From Bacteroidales bacterium (lineage in GTDB: Bacteria; Bacteroidota; Bacteroidia; Bacteroidales; UBA932), in NCBI GenBank assembly GCA_017962925.1, contig JAGCUK010000017.1, forward strand, positions 1 through 64,000: a stretch of DNA of 64,000 nucleotides, written 5' to 3'. The position numbers were made by a program, and so were the translations under genes. Under the pieces are notes generated by a model that had not been told where the DNA came from, searched no databases, and was given only the letters and a program-made list of their open reading frames with translations. Below, piece by piece: positions 8,840-18,116 of this stretch (positions within the stretch are counted from its first letter, which is position 1; each line of letters opens with the position of its first letter).

Positions 8840-9826
8840 CTAGAGGTTGGGGTTGAGCGCAGACCATTCGGCCACCGGAGGAACGATGCCGAGGGAGACG
8901 ATCTCGTCGCGCATCTTGCAGAGGTGATCGTAAGAGGCCTTCAGTGCGGCCATCTCCTCAGCGGTTCCCTTGGGAGCGGTGAAGTGCACACCGGTCTTGT
9001 CGATCACGGTGGGCATTGCCATCATCACATTCTGGAAGACCTTGTTGTTCACATAGCATCCTGCAGGCCAGGTGAACTTGGCGCCGCCCATCGCGGCCTC
9101 GATCATCTTGACTGCCTGATATGCAGGGCTCTGGAAGGAGCTGCGTCCGCGTAGCTTGATGATGTTGCTGCCGCCCTGAACGGTGCGGAGCTTGATATCG
9201 GCCCAACGCTCTTCGCTGAGTTTCATCTCTGCGAGAGGCTTGCCGTCGATCTTCACCTGGGAAGCGAAAACTGCCATGGCCTCACCGTGTCCGCCGTAAG
9301 TGTGGGCGCCGGTGACCTTGCACTGCTGCACGCCGAATTCCTGTGCCAGAGCCTCCTGCAGACGGGTGCTGTCGAGGGCGGCGAGGCTGGTGAGTTGCTC
9401 GGGCTTGAGGCCTGAGTGGATGAGGGCGGTGAGGGCGGTGACATCTGCCGGATTAAAGATAACCACCACGTGCTTGACATCGGGGCAGTACTTCTTGATG
9501 TTGTCGCCAAACTCAGCGGCGATCTGGCAGTTGCCCTTCAGCAGATCCTCGCGGGTCATACCTTCCTTGCGGGGGGCGCCACCGGAGGAGATGATATATT
9601 TTGCGCCGGTGAAGGCTTCGGCAGGGTCGATGGTTGCGGTGACGTTTGCACCTTCGAATGCGCAGTGGTCAATCTCTCCGAGCACACCCTTGAGGCCGGG
9701 CTCGTAGATATCGTAAAGGCATACATTGGGGGTGAGACCGAGCATAAGCACGGACTGGGCCATGTTGGAGCCAATCATTCCACCTGCTCCGACGATGACC
9801 AATTTCTCGTTAGTTAGATATTTCAT
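8840..9826 (-). CDS. mdh: Malate dehydrogenase
   Basis: NAD-dependent oxidoreductase interconverting malate and oxaloacetate. It has 328 residues. The Rossmann motif is VIVGAGGMIGSNMA near residues 10-23. The substrate loop is GGAPRKEGMTREDLLKGN with two arginines. LAALDSTRLQEALA supplies the catalytic Asp and a substrate Arg, and GAHTYGGHGEAMAVF the catalytic His. The pattern is the Bacteroidetes type of MDH. It is divergent from the phosphopantetheinyl transferase gene. Confidence 0.95.
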   Translation of the reverse strand: MKYLTNEKLVIVGAGGMIGSNMAQSVLMLGLTPNVCLYDIYEPGLKGVLGEIDHCAFEGANVTATIDPAEAFTGAKYIISSGGAPRKEGMTREDLLKGNCQIAAEFGDNIKKYCPDVKHVVVIFNPADVTALTALIHSGLKPEQLTSLAALDSTRLQEALAQEFGVQQCKVTGAHTYGGHGEAMAVFASQVKIDGKPLAEMKLSEERWADIKLRTVQGGSNIIKLRGRSSFQSPAYQAVKMIEAAMGGAKFTWPAGCYVNNKVFQNVMMAMPTVIDKTGVHFTAPKGTAEEMAALKASYDHLCKMRDEIVSLGIVPPVAEWSALNPNL

Positions 9827-9860
9827 GATGAATTAAGAGTATAGTCGCTTAAAAGCAGTA

Positions 9861-9904
9861 CAAAGATACATATTTTTTAGATATCTAAAAATTGATTATA
9901 TTTG
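9861..9904. promoter_or_regulatory. Divergent mdh / PPTase promoters around a perfect palindrome
   Basis: Minus-strand -7 box TATCTTTG (9868-9861) serves mdh and plus-strand -7 box TATATTTG (9897-9904) serves the transferase. Between them lies a perfect 18-bp palindrome (9874-9891, centre GATATC). Its TTTT and AAAA ends fall exactly where both -33 boxes are expected with 19-bp spacers. The boxes match the consensus; operator function is inferred. Confidence 0.65.
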
Positions 9905-9920
9905 CATGTTGTAAATATTT

Positions 9921-10559
9921 ATGGCACTATTTCTTACAAAAGACCTCGACGACGACGCGCACTCGCGTCTCGGAGTTTGGCATATCACAGAAAGCGAGGC
10001 AGAATTAAAAGCACTTTCATCTATTCCTTCCGACGAACTGGAAGAAATCTCATTCATTAAAAGCGAATCTCTGCGCAAGCAGAAGCTGGCCGTGCGTGCA
10101 CTCCTGGACGCGATGTTCGAGGAGAAAGTCTATCTTTCGCACCACGACAACGGCAAACCTTACATCGAGAACAACGCCACCAATATCTCGATTACCCATA
10201 CCGAGAAATACGTCGCAGTTATCCTGAACGATCTGGACGACGTGGGTATCGACTGCGAGAGCCTGGACCGCGATTTTTCCGTGGTCGAGAAGAAGGCTCT
10301 TTCGGAAGAAGAGATCGAGGATCTGGACGATGATCACCGCAACGAGCAGCTCGCCATTTACTGGTGCGCCAAGGAAGCGGTTTACAAGAAGATGAGCCAG
10401 TACAATGTCGATTTCGCCGAGCAGATCGAGATCGATGCCTTCCGCCTGAAGGGCGAGGGCGAGCTCGAGGCCACCTTTATCAATAAGGATGGATTCGAGG
10501 AGGAGTTCGATCTGGAGTACATGACTTTCGACCGGCATGTGCTGGTCTGGATTGCGTAA
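9921..10559 (+). CDS. 4'-phosphopantetheinyl transferase superfamily protein
   Basis: Transfers the phosphopantetheine arm of CoA to carrier proteins. It has 212 residues, the size of the Sfp-like group. The two hallmarks are present: DDVGIDCESLDRD near residue 110 (Mg-binding Asp) and YWCAKEAVYKKMS near residue 155 (WxxKEAxxK). ISITHTEKYVAVIL precedes them as expected. The target carrier protein is not in the window. It has its own promoter, divergent from mdh. Confidence 0.88.
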   Translation: MALFLTKDLDDDAHSRLGVWHITESEAELKALSSIPSDELEEISFIKSESLRKQKLAVRALLDAMFEEKVYLSHHDNGKPYIENNATNISITHTEKYVAVILNDLDDVGIDCESLDRDFSVVEKKALSEEEIEDLDDDHRNEQLAIYWCAKEAVYKKMSQYNVDFAEQIEIDAFRLKGEGELEATFINKDGFEEEFDLEYMTFDRHVLVWIA

Positions 10560-10645
10560 ATCCAGTTGGGGTTTGCGCCGTTGTGCACTTCCCCGATGCT
10601 TATATTTAACTAATTGGTAGTCAACCCTTTATCCGCCACGGGCAA

Positions 10646-11386
10646 CTATAAGGCGGGTTCCAGTTTATCTATGTAGAGTACGCCGTCGAGGTGGTCGCAT
10701 TCGTGCTGGAAGATGACGGCGGTGAAGCCCTGGATGCGTTCGGTGGTGTCGCGCAGGGTAGGGCGGGTGCGAGGGGCGCGGCCAGCAGAGGAGTTGCCGG
10801 AAGAGGAACTGGCAGGGGAGCCGCTAGCAGGGGAAGGAACGAGGGTGTACTGGATGTCTATATCCCTGTAGCGCAACACGTTACCGCGGCGGCCGGGAAC
10901 GGAGAGGCAGCCTTCGGGGCCGGGGCAGAGGTCCCCGCGGGTAGCCACGATGCGGATGTTCGGATAGACCTCGAACGGCTCGCCGGGTTTATCGAAGCGC
11001 TGCACTGCGACCACACGCCGCGAAATCCCCACCTGGGGTCCCGCGATGCCGACACCGTCTTCCGAGGGGTCGGTGACCGTGGCGACCATCAGTTTGGCCA
11101 GGGATGCATATTCCGGAGAGGTCAGCATTTCCGGGGTGAAGTCTTTGCATTGCTGGCGCAGGAAAACCGAATCGGCGGGGTCGGCTATAGTCAGAACGCG
11201 CAGAATCTCCGGGGCGGCAGCGGCAGAACCGGTAACACTGCTATCCGGCGCGGTTCCAGGCTGGGCGCTGGCGATCACCGCCTTCTCCTCCTCAGCCCAG
11301 CCGCTATTGTCGGCGCAACTGGTAAAAAGCAGGTGTGTTACGCAAAGTGTTGACACACAGATAATTAGCCAAAATGGGTTACCCAT
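10646..11386 (-). CDS. Peptide deformylase-like protein with a lipoprotein signal
   Basis: 246 residues from the ATG at 11386. All three deformylase motifs are present: GVGIAGPQVG (motif 1, Gly in place of the usual second Ala), EGCLSVPG (motif 2, metal-binding Cys) and QHECDHLDG (motif 3, HExxH). The N-terminus MGNPFWLIICVSTLCVTH is hydrophobic and ends in the lipobox LFTSC, so the protein looks exported and lipidated, which is odd for an enzyme acting on nascent chains. A low-complexity Ser/Pro/Gly/Ala insert separates motifs 2 and 3. The frame runs open upstream to 11515, so a longer start (for example 11494) cannot be excluded. Confidence 0.8.
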   Translation of the reverse strand: MGNPFWLIICVSTLCVTHLLFTSCADNSGWAEEEKAVIASAQPGTAPDSSVTGSAAAAPEILRVLTIADPADSVFLRQQCKDFTPEMLTSPEYASLAKLMVATVTDPSEDGVGIAGPQVGISRRVVAVQRFDKPGEPFEVYPNIRIVATRGDLCPGPEGCLSVPGRRGNVLRYRDIDIQYTLVPSPASGSPASSSSGNSSAGRAPRTRPTLRDTTERIQGFTAVIFQHECDHLDGVLYIDKLEPAL

Positions 11387-11407
11387 TTTTCGGCAACCCG
11401 TTTTGGC
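11368..11407 (-). repeat. Nested inverted repeats over the deformylase-like start codon
   Basis: Outer arms 11368-11380 and 11395-11407 (13 bp, one mismatch) enclose the ATG at 11386. An alternative hairpin, 11371-11379 with 11381-11389 (9 bp), covers the ATG itself. The two pairings exclude each other, so the start region could switch structure, or this may simply be coding sequence if a longer start is used. Confidence 0.4.
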
Positions 11408-11499
11408 TATCTTGCTTATAGTCAGAGAGTTGCTGGGAACGGCCGAAAGGATTAACGGGCGGGAAGGGTGTATGGGGTGGATTTTACCTTTCATTTTAC

Positions 11500-11507
11500 T
11501 ATATTTG
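11500..11507 (+). promoter_or_regulatory. -7 box of the GH2 gene promoter
   Basis: TATATTTG, 40 bp upstream of the GH2 start, matches TAnnTTTG. No TTTG is seen at the -33 position. Confidence 0.55.
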
Positions 11508-11547
11508 TAGAACACGGACTATAACCTTGCAAAAATAAAACAAAAAT

Positions 11548-14271
11548 ATGAAAAAGACCATCCTTCTGAGTTTGTTGCTTCTGGCTGCCACCGCCCTGAA
11601 CGCGGCCCCGAAAACCGACGACACAGGCTGGAAGCCATCCCCCAACAACGCCCGCAAAGCCGACCACATCTACTTCGACACCGCGGAGGGGCAGCAATGG
11701 CGCATGTGCAACATCGCCGAGGCAGGGCAGGCGGAGAAGATCTCCCAACCCGGCTTCAACGACAGCGACTGGCTTAACGCCCGCATACCCGCCACCGTCC
11801 TCACGAACCTGGTGGAAAACGGCAAACTCCCGAATCCTTACTTCTCCGACAACAACCGCCTCACCAAAGGCCTCATCCCGGACATCAACGAGGTAGGCCG
11901 CGGCTACTATACCTACTGGTTCCGCACGGAATTCGACATCCCCGCAGACTACGCCGGCAAGCACGTCTGGCTGCACCCGGAAGGCATCAACTACCGCGCG
12001 GAGTTCTGGGTTAACGGGCACCTGTTCAGCACCCTAACCGGCATGTTCCGGGACGACGATATCGACATCACCGAATTCGCCAACATCGGCGGCCGCAACG
12101 CGCTGGCAGTGCTGGTCTATCCGGTAGATTTCCCCGGCAGGCCCGGCAAAAAGACCTGGGGCGCGCCCGGCGAATACAATAACGGCGGCGACGGCAACAT
12201 CGGCCTGAACTCCACCATGCTGATGAGCGTGGGCTGGGACTTCACCTTCTGGGATGCCGTCCGCGACCGCAACACCGGCATCTGGCGCAGCATCTCTCTG
12301 TACTCCACCGGCGGCATCACCGCCAGGCATCCTTTTGTAAAGGCAGAACTCGCGCATCCGGACTACGACGCAGCCAACCTCAGCATCAGCGTGGAACTTG
12401 GCAGCCGCTACGTGGATAGCCCCAAGACGCACAAGGCGCGCGTAGTAGGGGAGGTCACTGGCCCTGGCATCGCCACCCGCAGCTTCGAGAAGACGGTGGA
12501 ACTCTACCGCGAGGAGGTGCAGGAAGTGAGTTTCAGCACCAAGGAATTCCGCCAGCTGCATATCGACAACCCCGCTCTCTGGTGGCCCCTGGGCAAGGGA
12601 GAGCAACCGCTCTACAATCTCAAACTGTCGGTTTATGACGAAGACGGCACCTTCAGCGACAGCGCAGAAACGACCTTCGGCATCCGCGAAATCATCGCCA
12701 CCCGCGACACTCCGGACGAGAGCAAACTCTTCGTCGTCAACGGCAAACCCATATTCATCCGCGGCAGCAACTGGATCCCGGAGGCGATGCTGAAGGATAA
12801 CGACAAGCGCATGGCGGCGGTGCTGAGGATGAGCGCGCAGTGCGGATTCAATCTCCTGCGGCTCTGGGGCGGCGGAATTGTGGAAAGCGACTACTTCCAC
12901 CAGCTCTGCGATGAATACGGATTCCTGGTGTGGGAGGAGTTCTTTATGACGGGGGATACCCGCCACCCGCACGACCGCGCGACCTATTTCGCCAACGTCG
13001 AGGCCAGCGTCAAGCGAGTGAGGAATCACCCGTGCGTGGCGTTCTACGTGGCTTCCAACGAGAGCACCGAGGTGAGCGGCACGCGCGAGCTGATAGAGAA
13101 ATTGGATGGCACGCGCCCGTGGCAGCAGCAGAGCGAGTGCGATGGAATCCACGACGGAAGCCCCTATGTGCAGGTGAACCCGATGCTGCACTACCTGGAC
13201 AAGGCATCCCCCCGCGGCAGCCGCGTGAACGGATTCAATCCGGAATATGGCTTCACCGGAATGCCGCACTGGACCTCGCTGCAGAGGTTCCTGAGGCCCG
13301 AGGAGATCTGGCCGATGAACCAGTATGTCTGGGACTACCTGGACGGCAGCGGCTTCGGCAAGGTTACGACCACCGTGAAGGCGTTGGCAGATAATTACGG
13401 CGAATCCAAGAGCATCAAAGAGTACGGCTGGAAGACGCAGCTGCTGAGCGCGATGAACTCCAAGGCCATCTGGGATGTCTGGAACTATAATAAATTATGG
13501 TACGGGGATCGTTTCTGCTCCGGCACCCTGTTCTGGAGCCACGCCAGCCCTATCCCCATGATCAAAAATCACATGTGGGACTGGTACCTTATTCCCACGG
13601 CCTCGCTCTACCACACCATGCACGCGCTGGAGCCCGTGCACGTGCAATACGACTACCTGAAGAACACCGTTTCGGTGTATAACGACAAGCTGACTGCGCT
13701 TTCGGATTTAACCGTAATCGCGCGCCTTTACGACCTGAACAGCAAGAAGATCGCCACCTGGACCGTTCATGGAATCAACGTTCCTGCAGACGGGGTGAGG
13801 TGCGATGCGCTGACGCTCCGCCTACCCGAAAAACTCACCAAGGTGTTCTTTATCGCACTGGAATGCCGGGACGCCAAGGGCAAGGTGCTTTCGACCAATT
13901 TCTATTGGAGTTCGACCGATGAATACAAGGAGGGCACTCTGACCGGGCCTTGCGCATCGGGATTCGAGCCGATGGCGTCGATGCCGGCAGCTAAGGTGAA
14001 GAGCAGCCTGAAGAAGCGTTCAGATGCAGAGAATCTGTATTTCGATGTGACTTTGAAGAACGGTTCCGGCAAGATCGCCTTCTTCAACGAGGTGCTGTTG
14101 CTGGGCGACGATGGCCTCCCGGTGCCCTATACCTTCACTACCGACAACTATTTCACCCTCGAACCCGGCCAGTCACAGACAGTGACGCTGGAGATCGCGC
14201 GCGCCGATGCACCCGCGAAGCCGGTGATTCACGTGGAAGGGTGGAATGTGGCGGAATCTACTCTGAAATAA
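11548..14271 (+). CDS. GH2-family glycosidase, exo-beta-glucosaminidase/beta-mannosidase type
   Basis: Exported glycoside hydrolase of 907 residues with signal peptide [19 protein letters not shown]. Domains in order: jelly-roll sugar-binding domain (about 45-220), immunoglobulin-like domain (about 260-370), TIM barrel (about 375-700), and C-terminal beta domains. The barrel starts with [18 protein letters not shown]. Candidate acid/base is Glu505 in VASNEST and candidate nucleophile Glu566 in FNPEYGF, as in the CsxA-like GH2 branch. The exact sugar specificity cannot be decided from sequence. The last 14 bp overlap the convergent lolD 3' end. Confidence 0.85.
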   Translation: MKKTILLSLLLLAATALNAAPKTDDTGWKPSPNNARKADHIYFDTAEGQQWRMCNIAEAGQAEKISQPGFNDSDWLNARIPATVLTNLVENGKLPNPYFSDNNRLTKGLIPDINEVGRGYYTYWFRTEFDIPADYAGKHVWLHPEGINYRAEFWVNGHLFSTLTGMFRDDDIDITEFANIGGRNALAVLVYPVDFPGRPGKKTWGAPGEYNNGGDGNIGLNSTMLMSVGWDFTFWDAVRDRNTGIWRSISLYSTGGITARHPFVKAELAHPDYDAANLSISVELGSRYVDSPKTHKARVVGEVTGPGIATRSFEKTVELYREEVQEVSFSTKEFRQLHIDNPALWWPLGKGEQPLYNLKLSVYDEDGTFSDSAETTFGIREIIATRDTPDESKLFVVNGKPIFIRGSNWIPEAMLKDNDKRMAAVLRMSAQCGFNLLRLWGGGIVESDYFHQLCDEYGFLVWEEFFMTGDTRHPHDRATYFANVEASVKRVRNHPCVAFYVASNESTEVSGTRELIEKLDGTRPWQQQSECDGIHDGSPYVQVNPMLHYLDKASPRGSRVNGFNPEYGFTGMPHWTSLQRFLRPEEIWPMNQYVWDYLDGSGFGKVTTTVKALADNYGESKSIKEYGWKTQLLSAMNSKAIWDVWNYNKLWYGDRFCSGTLFWSHASPIPMIKNHMWDWYLIPTASLYHTMHALEPVHVQYDYLKNTVSVYNDKLTALSDLTVIARLYDLNSKKIATWTVHGINVPADGVRCDALTLRLPEKLTKVFFIALECRDAKGKVLSTNFYWSSTDEYKEGTLTGPCASGFEPMASMPAAKVKSSLKKRSDAENLYFDVTLKNGSGKIAFFNEVLLLGDDGLPVPYTFTTDNYFTLEPGQSQTVTLEIARADAPAKPVIHVEGWNVAESTLK

Positions 14272-14917
14272 ACTGACCGTCTCGCATGGTGAGGCACCTG
14301 TCGCAAAGGGCGGCAAGGGCCGGGTCATGCGTGACTATGATGATGGTCTGCCCGAGGCGTTCCCGCAGGTCGAAGAAGAGGCGATGAATCTCCTCCTTGG
14401 TGGCGGAATCCAGATTTCCCGTGGGTTCGTCGGCAAAGAGCACGGCGGGGCGGTTTACCAGTGCTCGGGCGATGGCGACGCGCTGCTGCTCGCCGCCGGA
14501 GAGGGCGGATGGTTTATGGGAGATGCGGCCTGCAAGCCCCACAGTATCAAGCAGTTCCTTCGCCGCGGCCTCCGCGTCTTTGGTGGAGCGGCCCGCTATT
14601 AGCGCCGGGATCATCACATTCTCCAGCGCAGTGAATTCCGGGAGCAGATGATGGAACTGGAACACGAATCCTATCCTCTTTCCGCGGAAGGCGGCGAGCT
14701 CCTTGCTGCCAAGGGAGAGCACGTCGGTGCCGTCGATGGTGAGGCTGCCGGAATCTGGGGTGGAAAGAGTGCCGAGGATCTGCAGGAGGGTGGTTTTGCC
14801 CGCGCCGGATGCGCCGGTGATGGATACCACTTCGCCCTGTTCGGCGGCGAAGTCTACACCGCGGAGGACCTGCAGTTCTCCGAAGGATTTGCGGATATTT
14901 GTGGCTTTTATTATCAT
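14258..14917 (-). CDS. lolD: ABC transporter ATP-binding protein, LolD type
   Basis: ATPase of 219 residues, likely the LolD subunit that powers lipoprotein release from the inner membrane. Walker A is GASGAGKTT (about residue 35), the signature is [16 protein letters not shown], Walker B is [13 protein letters not shown], and the H-loop is IIIVTHDP. The NxxGxLD-like stretch [11 protein letters not shown] is usual for the MacB/LolD/FtsE group. No permease gene is adjacent, so LolD is favoured over MacB or FtsE only by similarity pattern. The predicted transcript starts only about 2 nt before the ATG. Confidence 0.8.
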   Translation of the reverse strand: MIIKATNIRKSFGELQVLRGVDFAAEQGEVVSITGASGAGKTTLLQILGTLSTPDSGSLTIDGTDVLSLGSKELAAFRGKRIGFVFQFHHLLPEFTALENVMIPALIAGRSTKDAEAAAKELLDTVGLAGRISHKPSALSGGEQQRVAIARALVNRPAVLFADEPTGNLDSATKEEIHRLFFDLRERLGQTIIIVTHDPALAALCDRCLTMRDGQFISE

Positions 14918-14920
14918 CTA

Positions 14921-14960
14921 TGCAAAGATAGGAAATTCGTGAGAATTTCCTATCTTTGCA
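14921..14960. promoter_or_regulatory. Perfect inverted repeat carrying divergent lolD and tRNA-Pro promoters
   Basis: Arms 14921-14938 and 14943-14960 are perfect 18-bp inverted copies around GTGA. Each arm contains TATCTTTG, so one -7 box points left to lolD (14930-14923) and the other right to tRNA-Pro (14951-14958). The two promoters share one palindrome and overlap in their upstream parts. Confidence 0.75.
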
Positions 14961-14967
14961 GTCCTTT

Positions 14968-15040
<73 letters not shown>

Positions 15041-15053
15041 CAAATCTTTTAAA

Positions 15054-15443
15054 TCACTTATCGCAGAGCTGGAGTTGGGTAGCCACCGTATTGATGAGCT
15101 TCTCCATCACTATCGGCTTGGTAATGAAGTCGTTAGCTCCAAGCTGATAGGCTTTGATGATATCTTCGTTAGAATTCAATGCAGAGAGCACCACTATGCG
15201 GATCTTCTCGGTTTCGGGATTCTCGCGCACTTTCTGCAGCACTTCGAAACCATCCATTACAGGCATCAGCAGATCCAAAAGAATCAGATTCGGCTTCTCC
15301 TTTGCAATCTCCTCCATCGCCAGCTGGCCGTTGCCTGCTTTGCGGATGCGGAAAGTGAAACGCGCCAGCATCTTCTCTACCAGCATCGTATTCAGCGGAA
15401 CATCGTCCACTACCAGAACGTTGAATTGGCTAAAATCAATCAT
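15054..15443 (-). CDS. Single-domain (CheY-like) response regulator
   Basis: 129 residues, a receiver domain only. Acidic pair VVDD (13-14), phosphoacceptor Asp57 in LILLDLLMP, a Ser in VLSALN, and Lys109 in FITKP are all present. There is no output domain. It lies 3 bp downstream of the membrane AraC-type regulator and is the last gene of a minus-strand operon with a fimbrillin. It is strikingly similar to the receiver at 49917-50333 (shared LSALNSNED, PLN..LV.KML.RF.FRIR), so both may take phosphate from the same kinase. Confidence 0.9.
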   Translation of the reverse strand: MIDFSQFNVLVVDDVPLNTMLVEKMLARFTFRIRKAGNGQLAMEEIAKEKPNLILLDLLMPVMDGFEVLQKVRENPETEKIRIVVLSALNSNEDIIKAYQLGANDFITKPIVMEKLINTVATQLQLCDK

Positions 15444-15446
15444 GGT

Positions 15447-16739
15447 TTAGGCTCCCTTTCCGGCTTCTTTGTCCATAGAGAAGATCCAAACCTTCGGAGT
15501 CACCCCCGTCACCTTCTTAAAGATGGTATTGAAGGAAGATGCGCTAAGGAAGCCGCAGGCCTTCGCAATCTCCTCCTGCTTGGCATCGCGGTGAGACAGT
15601 ATGTACTGTTCTGCGTAGTCCACACGGAGGATATTGATCAATTCGGGGAATCCAAGATTGTAGGTGTTATTCACCAGCTTGGACACGTAGGTCTTATTGG
15701 AATGCAGCCTGTCTGCAACCTCGTCCAGGGTAAGCCTTGGCTGAAGGAAGAGCTGCTCATCCTTCATAAGGCGCTGGAAGCGGGAAATCAGGCTGTCTTC
15801 GTCCCATGATTCGGAAACTGCCTTGAAGATGTGATTGTTGATCATAGGCATATCAGGGCCGGCAGATCCGGACCTCCACTGCTCTATGTGCAGATTCTCT
15901 CCGATCTTCTCCTGTATGCGCTTCAAGGCCTCTTCTTCTGCCTCTTCGAGAAGTTCGTCCATAATCCTTTCCACTACCTCAGATTTGTCTTTGCCGCTGT
16001 AGTTATAGCGGATAATGTAGCGGAAGTCGTTCAGTGAAACCATGGAACGCACTCCGAACAAAGCGTTCATTGCAAAAATGAACAGAGAACTCATGATCAA
16101 TGCCGCGCAGACGATTGCTATCCAGCTCTGCACGGTATAGAGGTTGTCGGAGATGATGATTCGGGTGACCATCACGCCCAGGGGAATCAGTATCACATCG
16201 ATCTGGAGGCGCACCAGGCTGATAGGCTTACCTTTAAATACAAAGGAGAAAAGGTTTCCGGGCAGCACTTTGGTGTAGCGAAGCACATTGATGCCGAAAA
16301 CCAGAAATACAACGAGTTCGCACGCGAGAATAATATGGAAGATGGGGCCTGTGATAAGATTGAACGCTTCGTTCACCCTTTCTTCGAAGTTCAGGAAATA
16401 TAGCAGAAATCCTCCCGTGAATAAAACGGTCGGAATCAGTATCCACATATATGCAAAAGGATGCCGTTGTTTTCGGTGTAGCAATTTTTGCAGATACATC
16501 ATAACCATCGGAATTATACACGGGCCGGCAAATAATGCTGCCAGCAGGGATCCGGTATCCAACGGACTGCCTTTAGGCTGGGTAGCGTGACAGGCATCCG
16601 AGAATAGATAGATGGCACACAGGAAGCACAGGACCAGCATCTCGGGGAACGTCTCCGATTTGGATGCAAGGACCCAGTGCAATACCAGCCAGAAAATACA
16701 GACCGCGACTGGCAAGAATATGAATAAGGTGTATGCCAT
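15447..16739 (-). CDS. Membrane-anchored AraC-family transcriptional regulator
   Basis: 430 residues. The N-terminal half (about 1-245) holds about seven hydrophobic helices, followed by a charged linker. The C-terminal 110 residues are an AraC-type double helix-turn-helix: LTLDEVADRLHSNKTYVSKL and AKQEEIAKACGFLSASSFNT followed by IFKKVTGVTPKVW. The start codon overlaps the upstream fimbrillin stop (TAATG), so the genes are coupled. A membrane-bound regulator inside a fimbrial operon suggests it senses an envelope signal and controls fimbrial genes, possibly the large divergent operon. The target is inferred. Confidence 0.85.
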   Translation of the reverse strand: MAYTLFIFLPVAVCIFWLVLHWVLASKSETFPEMLVLCFLCAIYLFSDACHATQPKGSPLDTGSLLAALFAGPCIIPMVMMYLQKLLHRKQRHPFAYMWILIPTVLFTGGFLLYFLNFEERVNEAFNLITGPIFHIILACELVVFLVFGINVLRYTKVLPGNLFSFVFKGKPISLVRLQIDVILIPLGVMVTRIIISDNLYTVQSWIAIVCAALIMSSLFIFAMNALFGVRSMVSLNDFRYIIRYNYSGKDKSEVVERIMDELLEEAEEEALKRIQEKIGENLHIEQWRSGSAGPDMPMINNHIFKAVSESWDEDSLISRFQRLMKDEQLFLQPRLTLDEVADRLHSNKTYVSKLVNNTYNLGFPELINILRVDYAEQYILSHRDAKQEEIAKACGFLSASSFNTIFKKVTGVTPKVWIFSMDKEAGKGA

Positions 16740-17824
16740 TAGAAGTCGTCGTTATTTTCGTAGATTGATGTTTCCCAGTCACTAACAGAAGCAGTGAATG
16801 ATATCTGTTTGTATACCTTGCTCAGATCGAGGCCCAGGTGGAAGGTGTACTGCTTGCCATAGACAAACACATTGTCCGGGAGCAAACCGTAGATCATGAA
16901 CTTTGCAACCTGATCTTTCAGCGCGGTGTAGGTGAATCCGCCGAGTGTGAATTCATCCACGTCGTAAACAACCTCGACATACTGCTTTCCAATCTCGATA
17001 TCGTCCGGGATGGAATAGAAGCGGTGGCTGTCGGAGAGGCGGTCTTCGAGGGTATCGTAGCCGACGAATTTCTCGTTCTCGGAACCTACACCCACTACAG
17101 CATCGCCCTCGAACACCACAACCTTACGGTAGAAGGCCTGCCTGTGCCAGGTGCCTGAGTTGTTCAGGATGTCGTTGATGAATATACCGGCCTGGGCAAC
17201 ATTGACGGCAGTGAGCTTGCGGAGGTGGATAAGACCCTGGATCTGGGGATCGGGGGTAATATCGCAGATCTTGAAGCCGATGTCGTTGGTGATATGCTGG
17301 AACACCAGGGGAATCATATTCAGCTGATTCACTGCCTTCTCCACGGTCTTGGAGACCAGGGGACCGGCGTGGGTATCTTCTACGGAGTAGGGGATGGCAT
17401 AGGTTTCCAGGTCGCTGCTGTAGTCCACTGCTTCCACATGAGGATAGTAGGCGCTGAACGCTACTTTATTGGATGTGGACCAGAGATAATTGTCGAACAG
17501 TCCGCTGTAGCCGGAGCCGTCGCTCTTGACCGCTGCATTGTCCAGCACCAGGGTTCCGTTCTGATAGTCGATACCGATGAGGCCGAAAGGAATGTCGGTA
17601 TCCATAGTGGCTATATTGTCGGAATCTTCTACCAGAGACTTGGTCATCTTTCCGGAACGTGCTTTCTCCACAACCTTGCCTTCGCGTGTGACCATTATAT
17701 CGAAGTCGATCTTCTGCTTCTCGCTCTTGTCTTCGAAAGAAGGCATGTCGTCGATCTTGGCACATGAAGAAATGATGGCCAGAAGGGCGGCTGCAGAGAG
17801 CATTATACGACTGATATTTTTCAT
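16739..17824 (-). CDS. Fimbrillin family lipoprotein (orphan minus-strand copy)
   Basis: 361 residues. The signal peptide ends in the lipobox IISSC, giving lipidated Cys21. The mature part has the fimbrillin-like features seen in the neighbours: SNKVAFSAYYPH, a MIPLVFQHITND block and a final KQISFTASVSDWE strand. It is likely a pilus subunit or a surface lipoprotein of the type V pilus class of Bacteroidales. It is first in an operon with the membrane AraC regulator and a receiver protein, and it is divergent from the main fimbrial operon. Confidence 0.8.
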   Translation of the reverse strand: MKNISRIMLSAAALLAIISSCAKIDDMPSFEDKSEKQKIDFDIMVTREGKVVEKARSGKMTKSLVEDSDNIATMDTDIPFGLIGIDYQNGTLVLDNAAVKSDGSGYSGLFDNYLWSTSNKVAFSAYYPHVEAVDYSSDLETYAIPYSVEDTHAGPLVSKTVEKAVNQLNMIPLVFQHITNDIGFKICDITPDPQIQGLIHLRKLTAVNVAQAGIFINDILNNSGTWHRQAFYRKVVVFEGDAVVGVGSENEKFVGYDTLEDRLSDSHRFYSIPDDIEIGKQYVEVVYDVDEFTLGGFTYTALKDQVAKFMIYGLLPDNVFVYGKQYTFHLGLDLSKVYKQISFTASVSDWETSIYENNDDF

Positions 17825-17867
17825 TTTGCAGTTTTATTAAAACTGGGTTTATTTTTGTTTCCGGTTG

Positions 17868-17898
17868 CAAATATATAAAAAGAATTTTACTATGCAAA
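17868..17898 (-). promoter_or_regulatory. Full-consensus promoter for the minus-strand fimbrillin operon
   Basis: On the minus strand TTTG (17898-17895), then exactly 19 bp, then TATATTTG (17875-17868). This matches the Bacteroidetes -33/-7 consensus in sequence and spacing. The leader would be about 40 nt. Confidence 0.8.
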
Positions 17899-18116
17899 AA
17901 ATTTTTCACAAAAGTTAAAAAAATTTCTAAATCACGAAAAAATCGCCTTCTGGGGCCCCCTGTCACCACTATAAAAAATAGCGTGCACGCGCACGTAAAA
18001 CGCGTGTGCGCGACGCGCGTATAAATAAGGTATATATGTAGAACGTCTTTAAAATGGGGGGGGGTGACACATATTTTATGTTTTCGAAACAATTTTTGAA
18101 AAAAAGTAAAAAAATT

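Noticed and set aside
12034..13269. 411-codon open frame antisense to the GH2 gene
   Set aside because: Composition artefact of the coding strand. No domain, and it lies fully inside a well-supported gene.
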